Positions 1-6,830 are shown, counted from the first letter of the stretch. The stretch: DNA of 16,147 nt from an uncultured Clostridia bacterium (GCA_947169005.1 CAMVOG010000021.1:1-16147), one strand, 5' to 3'. Made by a program: numbers and translations. Notes: generated from the sequence alone by a model not told the origin.

Positions 1-160
1 TCGTACTGGTGATGCGGGAAACCGCCGGGTCGTCCGTGACGCCCACGGCCAGGCTCTCAATGTTGTAGCCCTTGCGGGTAAACAGCCTCGTCACCTGGCT
101 CAGAACGCCCGCGGCGTTCTCCACCAGGACGGACAGGGTCTGCAGCTTCATCTCACTCAT
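1..160 (-). CDS. ilvN: Acetolactate synthase small (regulatory) subunit, N-terminal part, cut by the window edge
   Basis: This is the regulatory subunit of acetohydroxyacid synthase. It activates the catalytic subunit and confers valine feedback inhibition in the first shared step of branched-chain amino acid synthesis in the cytoplasm. The visible 53 residues begin MSEMKLQTLSVLVENAAGVL and continue through RLFTRKGYNIESLAVG to TDDPAVSRIT, which is the beta-alpha-beta start of an ACT domain as in IlvN/IlvH. The ATG (158-160) overlaps the ilvB stop as ATGA, so translation is probably coupled and the two subunits are made together from the promoter in front of ilvB. The rest of the gene lies to the left of the window, so completeness cannot be judged. 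Confidence 0.93.
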   Translation of the reverse strand, partial: MSEMKLQTLSVLVENAAGVLSQVTRLFTRKGYNIESLAVGVTDDPAVSRITST

Positions 161-1827
161 ATCGTTTTCAGCCTTCCTTTCTCCAGCATGGGGGTCACGG
201 CCTCGTCCTTATCCACGGGCACCACGATGAGCCCCCCTTTTCCCTTCTTCAGCAGCGCCGACAGGGCGGCGGCAAAGTCCTCTTCCGTCTCCGCCAGCCG
301 CCCCTCCAGGCCGAAGGCGGCGGCGAGGCCCAGGTAGTCCGGCAGGCGGGACAGGGTGGTTTGGGAATAGCGCCGCCCCTCTCCCAGCCGCTGGCTCTGG
401 CGCACCAGGCCCAGGGCGTGGTTGGCCATGAGCACCGTCACCACGGGCAGCCTCTCCCGGCTCTCGGTGGCAAGCTCCGTCAGATTCATGCCGAAGCTCC
501 CGTCCCCGGTGACGTGGATCACGGGCGCTTCCGGCAGGCCCGCCCGGGCCCCCAGGGCGGCCCCCAGGCCGAAGCCCATGGCCCCGTAGCCCCCGCTGGT
601 GAGGAGCTGGCCGGGCCGCCGGAAGGGAAAGGCCCGGCAGGTCCATAGCTGATGCTGCCCCACGTCCGTGGTGATGACGGCCTCGGGGCAGGTTTCCCCG
701 ATGCGGCGGACGATGCGCTCCGGGAAGCAGAGACCTTCGCCGCCCTCGCCCTCCCGCGGCTCCGTGAGCCAGCCGCCCCGCTTTTCGGGCGGGCAGAGGG
801 GAGCCAGGGCGCGCAGGACCTCCCCCACGTCCCCCACGGCGTACAGGGCGGGCTCGACGTTCTTGCCGATCTCGGAGCGGTCGATATCCACCTGCAGGAG
901 CTTTGCCTGGGGCGCGAAAGCGGAGGCCCTGCCCGTCAGCCGCTCGGAGAAGCGGCAGCCCAGGGCCAGCAGTACGTCGCACTGGCTCAGCGCCCGGTTG
1001 GCGGCGGCGCGGCCGAAGCTGCCCGCCAGGCCCAGGTTCAAGGGGTCCTCCGGCTCCAGGACGCCCAGCCCCATGAGGCTCGTGACCGCGGGCAGCTCCC
1101 GCTCCCGCAGGAAGCGGCGCAGGGCCTCGGAGGCGCCGGAGCGGACGACGCCGCCCCCGCAGAGGACTAAGGGGCGCTCGGCGGCGTTCAGCGCGGCGGC
1201 GATGGCCTCCACGTCCGCCCGGGAGTAGTCCCCGCCCCGTAGGGCCGCGTGGCCCCGGCTGCGGCGGGCCAGCGCCGGGCGGCGCTGCTGCTCGCTGAGG
1301 CTGAGAAATTCATAGTCCGCGGACTGGACCGTGGCGTCGTGGGTAATGTCCACCAGCACGGGGCCGGGGCGACCCATGCGGGCCACGGCGAAGGCCTCCC
1401 GCAGGACCGGGGCGATGTCCTCCGCCCGGTCAACCAGGTAGCTGCACTTGGTAATGGGCATGGAGATGCCCACGATGTCCACCTCCTGGAAGGCGTCCTT
1501 CCCCAGCAGCTCGGAGTCCACGTTGCAGGTGAGGAAGACCACGGGGGAGGAGTCCATAAAGGCCGCGGCAATGCCCGTGACCAGGTTGGTGGCCCCGGGG
1601 CCGGAGGTGGCGAGGCATACGCCCACCCGCCCGGTGGCCCGGGCGTAGCCGTCCGCGGCGTGGGCGGCCCCCTGCTCGTGGGCCGTGAGGATATGGCGGA
1701 GGCGTTTCCGCTCCCGATACAAGGCGTCGTATATTTCCAGGATACTGACGCCGGGATAGCCGAAGACCGTGTCCACCCCCTGCTCCAGCAGGCAGTCCAC
1801 CACGATCCGCGCGCCCTTGCGTTTCAT
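157..1827 (-). CDS. ilvB: Acetolactate synthase large (catalytic) subunit, 556 aa
   Basis: A thiamine-diphosphate enzyme that condenses two pyruvates to 2-acetolactate, or pyruvate with 2-ketobutyrate, on the way to valine, leucine and isoleucine. Visible signatures: GYPGVSILEIYDAL near residues 23-36; catalytic Glu51 in AHEQGAAHAADGYARATG; a central FAD/DHAP-type domain; and the ThDP/Mg site GDGSFGMN at 441-448 with the second Asn at 469. The length is typical. The start is set at 1827 because a GGGAG ribosome site lies 6 nt upstream (1834-1838). An in-frame ATG at 1941 lies upstream of the promoter and would add 38 residues unlike the family. The first gene of an ilvB-ilvN operon, which argues for an anabolic rather than an AlsS-type catabolic enzyme. 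Odd point: the loop after Asn469 reads GLVRQSQ, with Ser478 where most family members have Trp. Confidence 0.96.
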   Translation of the reverse strand: MKRKGARIVVDCLLEQGVDTVFGYPGVSILEIYDALYRERKRLRHILTAHEQGAAHAADGYARATGRVGVCLATSGPGATNLVTGIAAAFMDSSPVVFLTCNVDSELLGKDAFQEVDIVGISMPITKCSYLVDRAEDIAPVLREAFAVARMGRPGPVLVDITHDATVQSADYEFLSLSEQQRRPALARRSRGHAALRGGDYSRADVEAIAAALNAAERPLVLCGGGVVRSGASEALRRFLRERELPAVTSLMGLGVLEPEDPLNLGLAGSFGRAAANRALSQCDVLLALGCRFSERLTGRASAFAPQAKLLQVDIDRSEIGKNVEPALYAVGDVGEVLRALAPLCPPEKRGGWLTEPREGEGGEGLCFPERIVRRIGETCPEAVITTDVGQHQLWTCRAFPFRRPGQLLTSGGYGAMGFGLGAALGARAGLPEAPVIHVTGDGSFGMNLTELATESRERLPVVTVLMANHALGLVRQSQRLGEGRRYSQTTLSRLPDYLGLAAAFGLEGRLAETEEDFAAALSALLKKGKGGLIVVPVDKDEAVTPMLEKGRLKTI

Positions 1828-1876
1828 AGGCCGCTCCCATCTGCCGCCCGCGGCGGCGGAAAATGCGTTATTGTTT

Positions 1877-1905
1877 ATTATATCACGCTCTCCCTTGAAT
1901 TGCAA
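1877..1905 (-). promoter_or_regulatory. Sigma-A promoter of ilvB-ilvN
   Basis: Read on the minus strand: -35 TTGCAA (1900-1905), 17-bp spacer, -10 TATAAT (1877-1882), extended by an upstream TG (TGATATAAT). The leader to the ilvB start is only about 45 nt. It holds one short GC hairpin, a 6-bp stem at 1843-1848/1852-1857, just before the ribosome site. No T-box or leader peptide fits in this space. Confidence 0.85.
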
Positions 1906-1933
1906 ACCAAAAGGCCGGGCGCCGTTCCCGCTC

Positions 1934-1961
1934 TTGCGCATTTTTTGAAACGTGATATAAT
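1934..1961 (+). promoter_or_regulatory. Promoter of the mscS-ABC operon, divergent from ilvB
   Basis: A perfect -10 TATAAT (1956-1961) with an extended TG (TGATATAAT) and a weaker -35 TTGCGC (1934-1939) at 16-bp spacing. The start codon at 2001 is about 30 nt beyond the expected transcription start. The -10 and its flanks form the same 13-mer as at the divergent ilvB promoter. Confidence 0.72.
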
Positions 1962-2000
1962 AAGTCGCAACAGAATCCTATTCCTTGGAAGGAGACGCAC

Positions 2001-2879
2001 ATGGAGCAAGAGGTACAACAGGTCCAGCAAGAGGTAGAGAAGCTGGGGAGCTGGTTTGGGACGATCAACCTGACCCGGCTGATCCTCAGCATCGTCATCA
2101 TTGTCCTGGCGGCGGTGCTCTGGCGGGTCTTCCGCAAGGGCTTCAAGCGCTATATTACCCGCAGGGCGGAGGTCAAAAACGTGAAGGGGGCTCCCGCAGC
2201 GGGCACCTCGGTGGTCTACGGCGTGGTGAAGGGCCTGGTGATCCTGGGCGTCTTCCTCATCGTCATGCAGATAAACAATGTGAACGTCAGCGCCCTGGTG
2301 GCCGGGCTCGGCATCGCCAGCGCCATCGTGGGTCTTGCCTTCCAGGACCTGCTGCGGGACATCATCATGGGCCTGCACGTGGTCTCGGACGGCTTCTTTG
2401 AGGTGGGGGACGTGATCCGCTACGGGGACGTGGACGGCCTCGTGATTTCCTTCAACATCCGCACCACGAAGATCAAGGACATAGACAACGGCAATATTCT
2501 GACCATCTGCAACCGCAACATCACCGAGTCCATCAAGCTCTCCAATCTGCTTTTGATGAACGTGCCCCTGTCCTATGAGGAGGACTACCGCAAGGTCCAC
2601 CGGGTGCTGACGGAGGCGGCCCGCAGGATCGGGGAGGTGGAGCAGGTGGAGCGCTGCGAATACATGGGCACCCAGGACTTCAAGGATTCCTCCATCTTCT
2701 ACCGCCTGCATATCTACGCCCCGCCGGAGAAAAAATGGACCGTCTGGCGGGCCGCCCGCAGCATCCTCCAGGAGACCCTGGCGGAGGAGGGCATCACCAT
2801 CCCCTACCAGCAGATCGACGTCCACGTGAAGGAGGACGGACAGATCGGGCTTATGCGCAAGGAGGAACAGACCATATGA
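2001..2879 (+). CDS. MscS-family small-conductance mechanosensitive channel, 292 aa
   Basis: A membrane channel of the MscS/YggB superfamily that opens under bilayer tension to release solutes during osmotic downshock. There are three predicted membrane helices, at about residues 27-43, 70-90 and 95-115. The third is the Gly/Ala-rich pore helix (VSALVAGLGIASAIVGLAFQ), followed by the hallmark QDLLRDIIMG and then the beta domain (FFEVGDVIRYGDVDGLV), with an alpha/beta C-terminal domain after that. The size matches the minimal three-helix MscS type. The ATG at 2001 has a GGAAGGAG site at 1987-1994. The stop overlaps the next ATG (ATGA, 2876-2879), so the channel and the ABC transporter are probably translationally coupled. 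Whether the pairing is functional cannot be told from sequence. The exact solute selectivity is unknown. Confidence 0.93.
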   Translation: MEQEVQQVQQEVEKLGSWFGTINLTRLILSIVIIVLAAVLWRVFRKGFKRYITRRAEVKNVKGAPAAGTSVVYGVVKGLVILGVFLIVMQINNVNVSALVAGLGIASAIVGLAFQDLLRDIIMGLHVVSDGFFEVGDVIRYGDVDGLVISFNIRTTKIKDIDNGNILTICNRNITESIKLSNLLLMNVPLSYEEDYRKVHRVLTEAARRIGEVEQVERCEYMGTQDFKDSSIFYRLHIYAPPEKKWTVWRAARSILQETLAEEGITIPYQQIDVHVKEDGQIGLMRKEEQTI

Positions 2880-4642
2880 CGGAGAAAAAGAAGGGGACCG
2901 CCGGGGTGATCCGGCGCTATCTGCCCTACCTGCTGAAATACAAGAAGATCATGCTTTTCGATCTTCTCTGCGCGGCCCTCACCACGGTCTGCGATATCGT
3001 GCTGCCTCAGATCATCCGGCAGCTCACGAATGCCGCCGTGGACCCGGCCGTGACGCTGACGGTCTCGGCCGTGCTGCGCATGGCGGGCCTCTACCTGGTG
3101 CTCAGGATCATCGACGGCTTTGCCAACTACTACATGGCCAGCACGGGCCACATCATGGGCGTGTACATCGAAACGGACATGCGGCGGGACGCCTTCGCCC
3201 ATCTCCAGCGCCTCAGCTTCAACTACTATTCCAACAACAAGGTCGGCCAGATCATGGGCCGCGTCACCAACGACCTTTTTGACGTAACGGAGTTTTCCCA
3301 CCACTGCCCGGAGGAATTCTTCATCGCCGCCATCAAGATCGTGGCCTCCTTCGTGATCCTCTGCCAGTCCAGCGTGCTGCTGACGCTGATCGTCTTCGCC
3401 TGCGTGCCCGTAATGGGCGTGGTCTCCGTTTACCTCAATCTCAAGCTGCGGGCCCGCTTCCGGGAGCAGCGCCACCAGATCGGCGAGCTCAATTCCTCCA
3501 TCGAGGACTCCCTGCTGGGCCAGCGGGTGGTGAAGGCCTTTGCCGCCGAGGAGCGGGAGAAGGCCAAGTTCGAGGAGGGCAACAAGGCCTTCGAGCGCAT
3601 CAAGAAAAAGAGCTACTACGCCATGGCTGCCTTCAACACCAGCACCCGCCTTTTCGACGGGCTCATGTACCTGGTGGTCATCCTCTCCGGCGGCCTCTTC
3701 CTGGTCCATGGACGCATCAGCGCCGGTGATTTGGTCGCGTACGTTCTCTACGTATCCACCCTCATCGCCACCATCCGCCGCATCGTGGAGTTTGCCGAGC
3801 AGTTCCAGCGGGGCGTCACGGCGGTGGAGCGCTTCTATGAGATCATGGACACCCCCGTGGAGATCCAGGACGCCCCCGACGCGAAGGAGCTGAAGGTGAC
3901 GGAGGGCGGCATCGAATTCGAGGACGTGAGCTTCGAGTACCCCGGGGCCCAGAAGGAGGTCCTGCGGAACGTCACCCTCTCCATCCGCCCGGGCGAGAGC
4001 CTGGCCCTGGTGGGCCCCTCCGGCGGCGGCAAGACCACCCTCTGCAATCTGATCCCCCGCTTTTACGACCTCACCGGCGGCCGCATTCTTATCGACGGTC
4101 AGGACATCAAGGGCGTCACGCTGGAAAGTCTGCGGAAGGCCGTGGGCGTGGTGCAGCAGGACGTGTATCTGTTCAGCGGCACCGTGGCGGAAAACATCGC
4201 CTACGGCAAGCCCGACGCCACCCCCGAGGAGATCCGGGAGGCGGCGCGGCTGGCGGGCTGCGACGATTTTGTGATGGCCCTGCCCGATGGCTACGACAGC
4301 TACGTGGGGGAGCGGGGCGTGAAACTCTCCGGCGGGCAGAAGCAGCGCATCAGCATCGCCCGGCTGTTCCTGAAAAATCCACCCATCCTCCTGCTGGACG
4401 AGGCCACCTCCGCCCTGGACAACGAGAGCGAGATCCTGGTGAGCCAGAGCCTGGACCGCCTGGCCAAGGGCCGTACCACCCTCACCATCGCCCACCGCCT
4501 CACCACCATCAAGAACGCGGACCGCATTCTGGTGCTGGGGAAGGACGGCATCGAGGAGGAGGGCAACCACGAGCAGCTTCTTGCCAGGGGCGGCATCTAT
4601 TACCGCCTCTGGAACGGCATCGTCAGCGGGGAAACGCTGTGA
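2876..4642 (+). CDS. ABC exporter half-transporter (ABCB/MsbA-BmrA type), 588 aa
   Basis: A fused membrane-ATPase subunit that would work as a homo- or heterodimer to export lipids, drugs or peptides. The N-terminal ~310 residues are a six-helix type-1 exporter domain (the RLSFNYYSNNKVGQIMGRVTND coupling region is typical). The C-terminal ATPase has Walker A GPSGGGKTT (380-388), the Q-loop region VVQQDVYLFSGTVAENIAYG, signature LSGGQKQR (from 484), Walker B ILLLDEATSALD (Asp508, Glu509) and the H-loop His540. All catalytic residues are present. The start at 2876 overlaps the mscS stop and is served by GGAGG at 2861-2865; longer in-frame starts run into mscS. No partner half-transporter is adjacent, so a homodimer is the simpler guess. 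The substrate cannot be inferred. The stop codon lies one base before a heptamer repeat element. Confidence 0.95.
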   Translation: MTEKKKGTAGVIRRYLPYLLKYKKIMLFDLLCAALTTVCDIVLPQIIRQLTNAAVDPAVTLTVSAVLRMAGLYLVLRIIDGFANYYMASTGHIMGVYIETDMRRDAFAHLQRLSFNYYSNNKVGQIMGRVTNDLFDVTEFSHHCPEEFFIAAIKIVASFVILCQSSVLLTLIVFACVPVMGVVSVYLNLKLRARFREQRHQIGELNSSIEDSLLGQRVVKAFAAEEREKAKFEEGNKAFERIKKKSYYAMAAFNTSTRLFDGLMYLVVILSGGLFLVHGRISAGDLVAYVLYVSTLIATIRRIVEFAEQFQRGVTAVERFYEIMDTPVEIQDAPDAKELKVTEGGIEFEDVSFEYPGAQKEVLRNVTLSIRPGESLALVGPSGGGKTTLCNLIPRFYDLTGGRILIDGQDIKGVTLESLRKAVGVVQQDVYLFSGTVAENIAYGKPDATPEEIREAARLAGCDDFVMALPDGYDSYVGERGVKLSGGQKQRISIARLFLKNPPILLLDEATSALDNESEILVSQSLDRLAKGRTTLTIAHRLTTIKNADRILVLGKDGIEEEGNHEQLLARGGIYYRLWNGIVSGETL

Positions 4643-4643
4643 A

Positions 4644-4705
4644 CAATGGACGATTGACAATGGATAATGGACAATGGGCAATTGCGGCGTCCGCTTTGCA
4701 AAGCG
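4644..4705. repeat. Intergenic heptamer/palindrome repeat, copy 1
   Basis: Five 7-bp units in register (caatgga, cgattga, caatgga, taatgga, caatggg; 4644-4678), then caattgcggcgtc, then a perfect 14-bp palindrome CGCTTTGCAAAGCG (4692-4705). It begins one base after the ABC gene's stop. The same order of parts (heptamers, CAATT, a GTCCGCT-type motif, inverted repeat) recurs at 5784-5835. No T-run follows, so it is not a standard terminator. Confidence 0.85.
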
Positions 4706-4724
4706 CAAAACTTTACGGAGGGTA

Positions 4725-4753
4725 TTGCAAAATCCCTACCAATGGGGTATACT
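4725..4753 (+). promoter_or_regulatory. Promoter of the DUF1858 gene
   Basis: -35 TTGCAA (4725-4730), 17-bp spacer, -10 TATACT (4748-4753). It lies about 80 nt upstream of the ATG at 4834. A small inverted repeat TACC-aatgg-GGTA (4737-4749) overlaps the spacer and the -10. It is too short to call an operator. Confidence 0.75.
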
Positions 4754-4833
4754 ATTCCATGCCCGCATAAACGGAGCGTTAAAACCGTAAACCGGCGGCC
4801 TTGCCGCAGACTGAATATTGGAGGCAGATCAAG

Positions 4834-5043
4834 ATGGTAGAACTGAAGAGAGACACCCAGCTGGCTGACGTGATCGAGCTGGCGCCCGAGGTCATTCCCC
4901 TCTTTACCCGCATCGGGATGCATTGCCTGGGCTGCGCCCTGGCCAGCGAGGAGAATATCGAGCAGGCCTGCATGGCCCACGGCGTGGACGTGGACAGCTT
5001 CCTGGCCGAGTGCAACGAGGTCATTTCCGACTTCGCGAGCTGA
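4834..5043 (+). CDS. DUF1858 domain protein, hybrid-cluster-protein-associated redox disulfide family, 69 aa
   Basis: A small cytoplasmic helical protein of the DUF1858 / ScdA N-terminal-like family. It has the usual pattern: an N-terminal TQLADVIELAPEVIPLFTRIGM segment followed by the Cys pair HCLGCALASEEN (Cys31, Cys34), with further Cys at 46 and 60. Family members are found near hybrid cluster proteins or fused to redox proteins, and the Cys pair is assumed to be redox-active or metal-binding. The biochemical role is not established. The start at 4834 is preceded by GGAGG (4820-4824). An upstream in-frame TTG (4801) would add 11 residues without family resemblance. It has its own promoter and is closed by a strong terminator at 5058-5088, so it is probably a single-gene transcript. 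No hcp gene is in the window. Confidence 0.88.
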   Translation: MVELKRDTQLADVIELAPEVIPLFTRIGMHCLGCALASEENIEQACMAHGVDVDSFLAECNEVISDFAS

Positions 5044-5057
5044 GAAGATCAACGGGA

Positions 5058-5088
5058 GGGGGACGGTGTGACCGTCCCCCTTTTCTTT
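5058..5088 (+). terminator. Strong intrinsic terminator after the DUF1858 gene
   Basis: A perfect 10-bp stem GGGGGACGGT / ACCGTCCCCC with loop GTG (5058-5080), followed by TTTTCTTT (5081-5088). It ends 3 nt before the ribosome site of trmK, which leaves no room for a promoter between them. Confidence 0.92.
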
Positions 5089-5102
5089 ACGGAGGGTTCA
5101 AC

Positions 5103-5807
5103 ATGGCAGAACGCTTGCCGCCCCTGTCCCCGCGCCTGGCCGCCTGCGCCGCCCTGGTGGAGCCGGGGGCGCGGCTTATCGACGTGGGCACGGACCATGC
5201 CTATCTCCCCGTCCACCTGCTGCTGGCGGGGCGGGTGGCCGCCCCCGTCTGGGCCACGGACGTGAACGAGGGGCCCCTGGACCGGGCCCGCCGTACCGCT
5301 CTGCGGGCCGGGCTGGCGGAAAAGATGCTTTTTGCCCGCACAGACGGCCTCGCAGGGCTGGACCCGGCCTCCGCCGACACGGTGGTGATCGCCGGGATGG
5401 GGGGCGAGACCATCGCCGCCATCCTCTCCGCCGCGGCCCCCGGCTGGCGGAAGGGGCACCGCTTCATCCTGCAGCCCATGACCAAGGCCCCGGAGCTGCT
5501 CCGGGCCCTCACCCCTCTGGGCCTCGCCCTCACGGAGGACAGGCTGGTGCGGGAGGGGGAGACCGTCTACCGGGTGCTGGCGGCGGGGGAGGGGACCATG
5601 CCCGCCCTGTCGCCCCTGGAGCTGGAGCTGGGCCCTTCCCGCCCGGAGGACCCCGTCTATGCCGAGGCGCTGAAACGCCTGGTCCGCCGCCTGGAAAAGG
5701 CCCGGCAGGGCCTCAGCGGCTCGAAGAACGCCGACCCCGGGCGCCTCGCGGAAACGGAGGCGCTGCTGCGGGAAGCGGGAAAACAATGGACAATGGATAA
5801 TGGATAA
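5103..5807 (+). CDS. trmK: tRNA (adenine22-N1)-methyltransferase, 234 aa
   Basis: A SAM-dependent enzyme that methylates N1 of A22 in bacterial tRNAs (YqfN/COG2384 family). The Rossmann core shows the SAM motif LIDVGTDHAYLPVHLL (25-40), an acidic ATDVNEGPLDRARR segment, and the family motif VVIAGMGGETIAAIL (94-108). FILQPMTKAPELLRAL and LTEDRLVREGETVYRVL follow, then a charged helical C-terminus. The start at 5103 has GGAGG at 5091-5095. The neighbour nif3 follows as in Bacillus (yqfN-yqfO). No promoter fits between the upstream terminator and this gene, so transcription must come from read-through or from a promoter inside the upstream gene. The last seven residues (228-234, QWTMDNG) and the TAA stop are encoded by the heptamer repeat, so the native C-terminus has been replaced or extended. 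Confidence 0.93.
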   Translation: MAERLPPLSPRLAACAALVEPGARLIDVGTDHAYLPVHLLLAGRVAAPVWATDVNEGPLDRARRTALRAGLAEKMLFARTDGLAGLDPASADTVVIAGMGGETIAAILSAAAPGWRKGHRFILQPMTKAPELLRALTPLGLALTEDRLVREGETVYRVLAAGEGTMPALSPLELELGPSRPEDPVYAEALKRLVRRLEKARQGLSGSKNADPGRLAETEALLREAGKQWTMDNG

Positions 5808-5835
5808 TGGACAATTATGGTGTCCGCTGCGCGGA
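5784..5835. repeat. Intergenic heptamer/palindrome repeat, copy 2, overlapping the 3' end of trmK
   Basis: Four heptamers (caatgga, caatgga, taatgga, taatgga; 5784-5811), then caattatggtg, then an inverted repeat TCCGC-tgc-GCGGA (5823-5835). Same layout and orientation as the copy at 4644-4705. The first 21 bases are translated as the end of TrmK and the stop lies inside the fourth unit. Confidence 0.85.
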
Positions 5836-5891
5836 TTATTTGATTTGTCCATCAAAACGAAAAGCGGCAATGTGCCGAAGGAGCTGAGCTT

Positions 5892-6692
5892 ATGCCCACG
5901 ATCCATGAAATCTATGAATATCTGAATCAAAAGGCCCCCGTGGCCTATAAGATGGACTTTGACAACCCCGGCTTTCTGGTGGGGGACGGGGCCTGGGAAA
6001 CGAAGCGGGTCCTACTGGCCCTGGATATCACCGATTGGGTGGTGGAGGAGGCCGTGGAGAAGGGCGCGGGCCTCATCGTGTCCCATCATCCGCTGTTTTT
6101 CGGCCTCAAAAGCGTTTCCGGCCAGGAGCCCCTGGGGGCCCGGGCCGTGCGCATGATCGAAAACCGCGTGGCGGGCATCTGCATGCACACGAATCTGGAC
6201 GCGGTAAAGGACGGGGTGAACGACGCCCTGGCCCTGGCCCTGGGCCTCGCGGAGATCGGCCCCCTGGAGGAGAGCGGCCGGGACGCAAACGGCGACTATT
6301 ACGGCATCGGCCGGGTGGGGACCCTGCCCTATAATGACATGGTTACCATGCGCGATTTCCTGCCCATGGTGAAGAAGGCCCTCAAGGCCAACGGCCTGCG
6401 CTATCACGACGCGGGGAAGCCCGTTTGCAAGGTGGCCGTCGTCGGCGGCTCCGGCGCGGACTATATGAGCCAGGCCCTGGCCCTGGGCTGCGACACCTTC
6501 GTTACCTCCGACGTGAAGTACGATCCCTTCCTGAACGCCAAGCACCTGGGCCTCAACCTCATCGACGCGGACCACTTCTGCACGGAAAACGTCGTCCTCC
6601 CGGTCCTGGAGCGCTGGCTGAAAGATGCCTTCCCGACCCTGGAGGTCCTCACCAGCGAGACCCACGGGCAGACAAGTCAGTTTTTCGTGTGA
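5892..6692 (+). CDS. Nif3-like dinuclear metal centre protein (DUF34/YqfO family), 266 aa
   Basis: A conserved toroid-forming protein of the NIF3/DUF34 family that binds two metal ions. A GTP cyclohydrolase-like or metal-chaperone role has been proposed, but the function is not settled. The metal ligands are visible: VSHHP (His65, His66), HTNLDA (His99, Asp103) and ADHFCTE (His228, Glu232). The N-terminal MDFDNPGFLVGD and the terminal TSQFF are also typical. At 266 aa it is the short form, without the PII-like insert found between the halves of longer members such as the ~370-aa Bacillus YqfO. AAGGAG at 5878-5883 supports the ATG. It follows trmK by 84 bp, mostly repeat, in the conserved trmK-nif3 order. 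Its transcript probably runs through the hairpin block to the terminator at 7037. Confidence 0.93.
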   Translation: MPTIHEIYEYLNQKAPVAYKMDFDNPGFLVGDGAWETKRVLLALDITDWVVEEAVEKGAGLIVSHHPLFFGLKSVSGQEPLGARAVRMIENRVAGICMHTNLDAVKDGVNDALALALGLAEIGPLEESGRDANGDYYGIGRVGTLPYNDMVTMRDFLPMVKKALKANGLRYHDAGKPVCKVAVVGGSGADYMSQALALGCDTFVTSDVKYDPFLNAKHLGLNLIDADHFCTENVVLPVLERWLKDAFPTLEVLTSETHGQTSQFFV

Positions 6693-6759
6693 TTATGATT
6701 CGTTCAGAGGTTCCGGCGTAAGCCTTGCTTTTGACCCTCTCCGACAACAAAAAACGCGC

Positions 6760-6791
6760 GCGAGGGCGGCCCGCAGGCCGCCGTCTCTCGC
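6760..6791. repeat. GC-rich hairpin
   Basis: A perfect inner stem GGCGGCC / GGCCGCC (6765-6771, 6776-6782) around the loop CGCA, with an outer GCGAG / CTCGC (6760-6764, 6787-6791) separated by a 4-nt bulge. It is not followed by a T-run. Confidence 0.7.
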
Positions 6792-6804
6792 TCTCTTATT
6801 TTGC

Positions 6805-6828
6805 GGGTACGGGAACGGGAACGGGTAC
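6805..6828. repeat. Tandem hexamer (GGGWAC)x4
   Basis: Four units in exact register: gggtac, gggaac, gggaac, gggtac. A short tandem repeat in the non-coding block, a plausible length-variable site. Confidence 0.85.
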
Positions 6829-6830
6829 GG

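Noticed and set aside
1828..1876. T-box or leader-peptide attenuator before ilvB
   Set aside because: The leader is only about 45 nt with one short hairpin, too short for a T-box, and has no run of Leu/Val/Ile codons.
1828..1941. N-terminal extension of IlvB to an ATG at 1941
   Set aside because: The extension spans the ilvB promoter and matches no family sequence; the start at 1827 has its own ribosome site.
1249..2037. 262-codon plus-strand ORF over ilvB
   Set aside because: It is opposite to a clear acetolactate synthase and crosses its promoter; no ribosome site.
4692..4705. Terminator for the ABC operon
   Set aside because: The perfect palindrome has no T-run on the 3' side and belongs to the repeat family also found at 5823-5835.
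2804..4708. 634-codon antisense ORF over the ABC gene
   Set aside because: The sense strand has all ABC ATPase motifs; the antisense product is a shadow without recognisable features.
4742..4840. 32-codon ORF starting with ATG at 4742 after a GGAGGG sequence
   Set aside because: The ATG is upstream of the predicted transcription start and the peptide overlaps the DUF1858 leader with no family resemblance.
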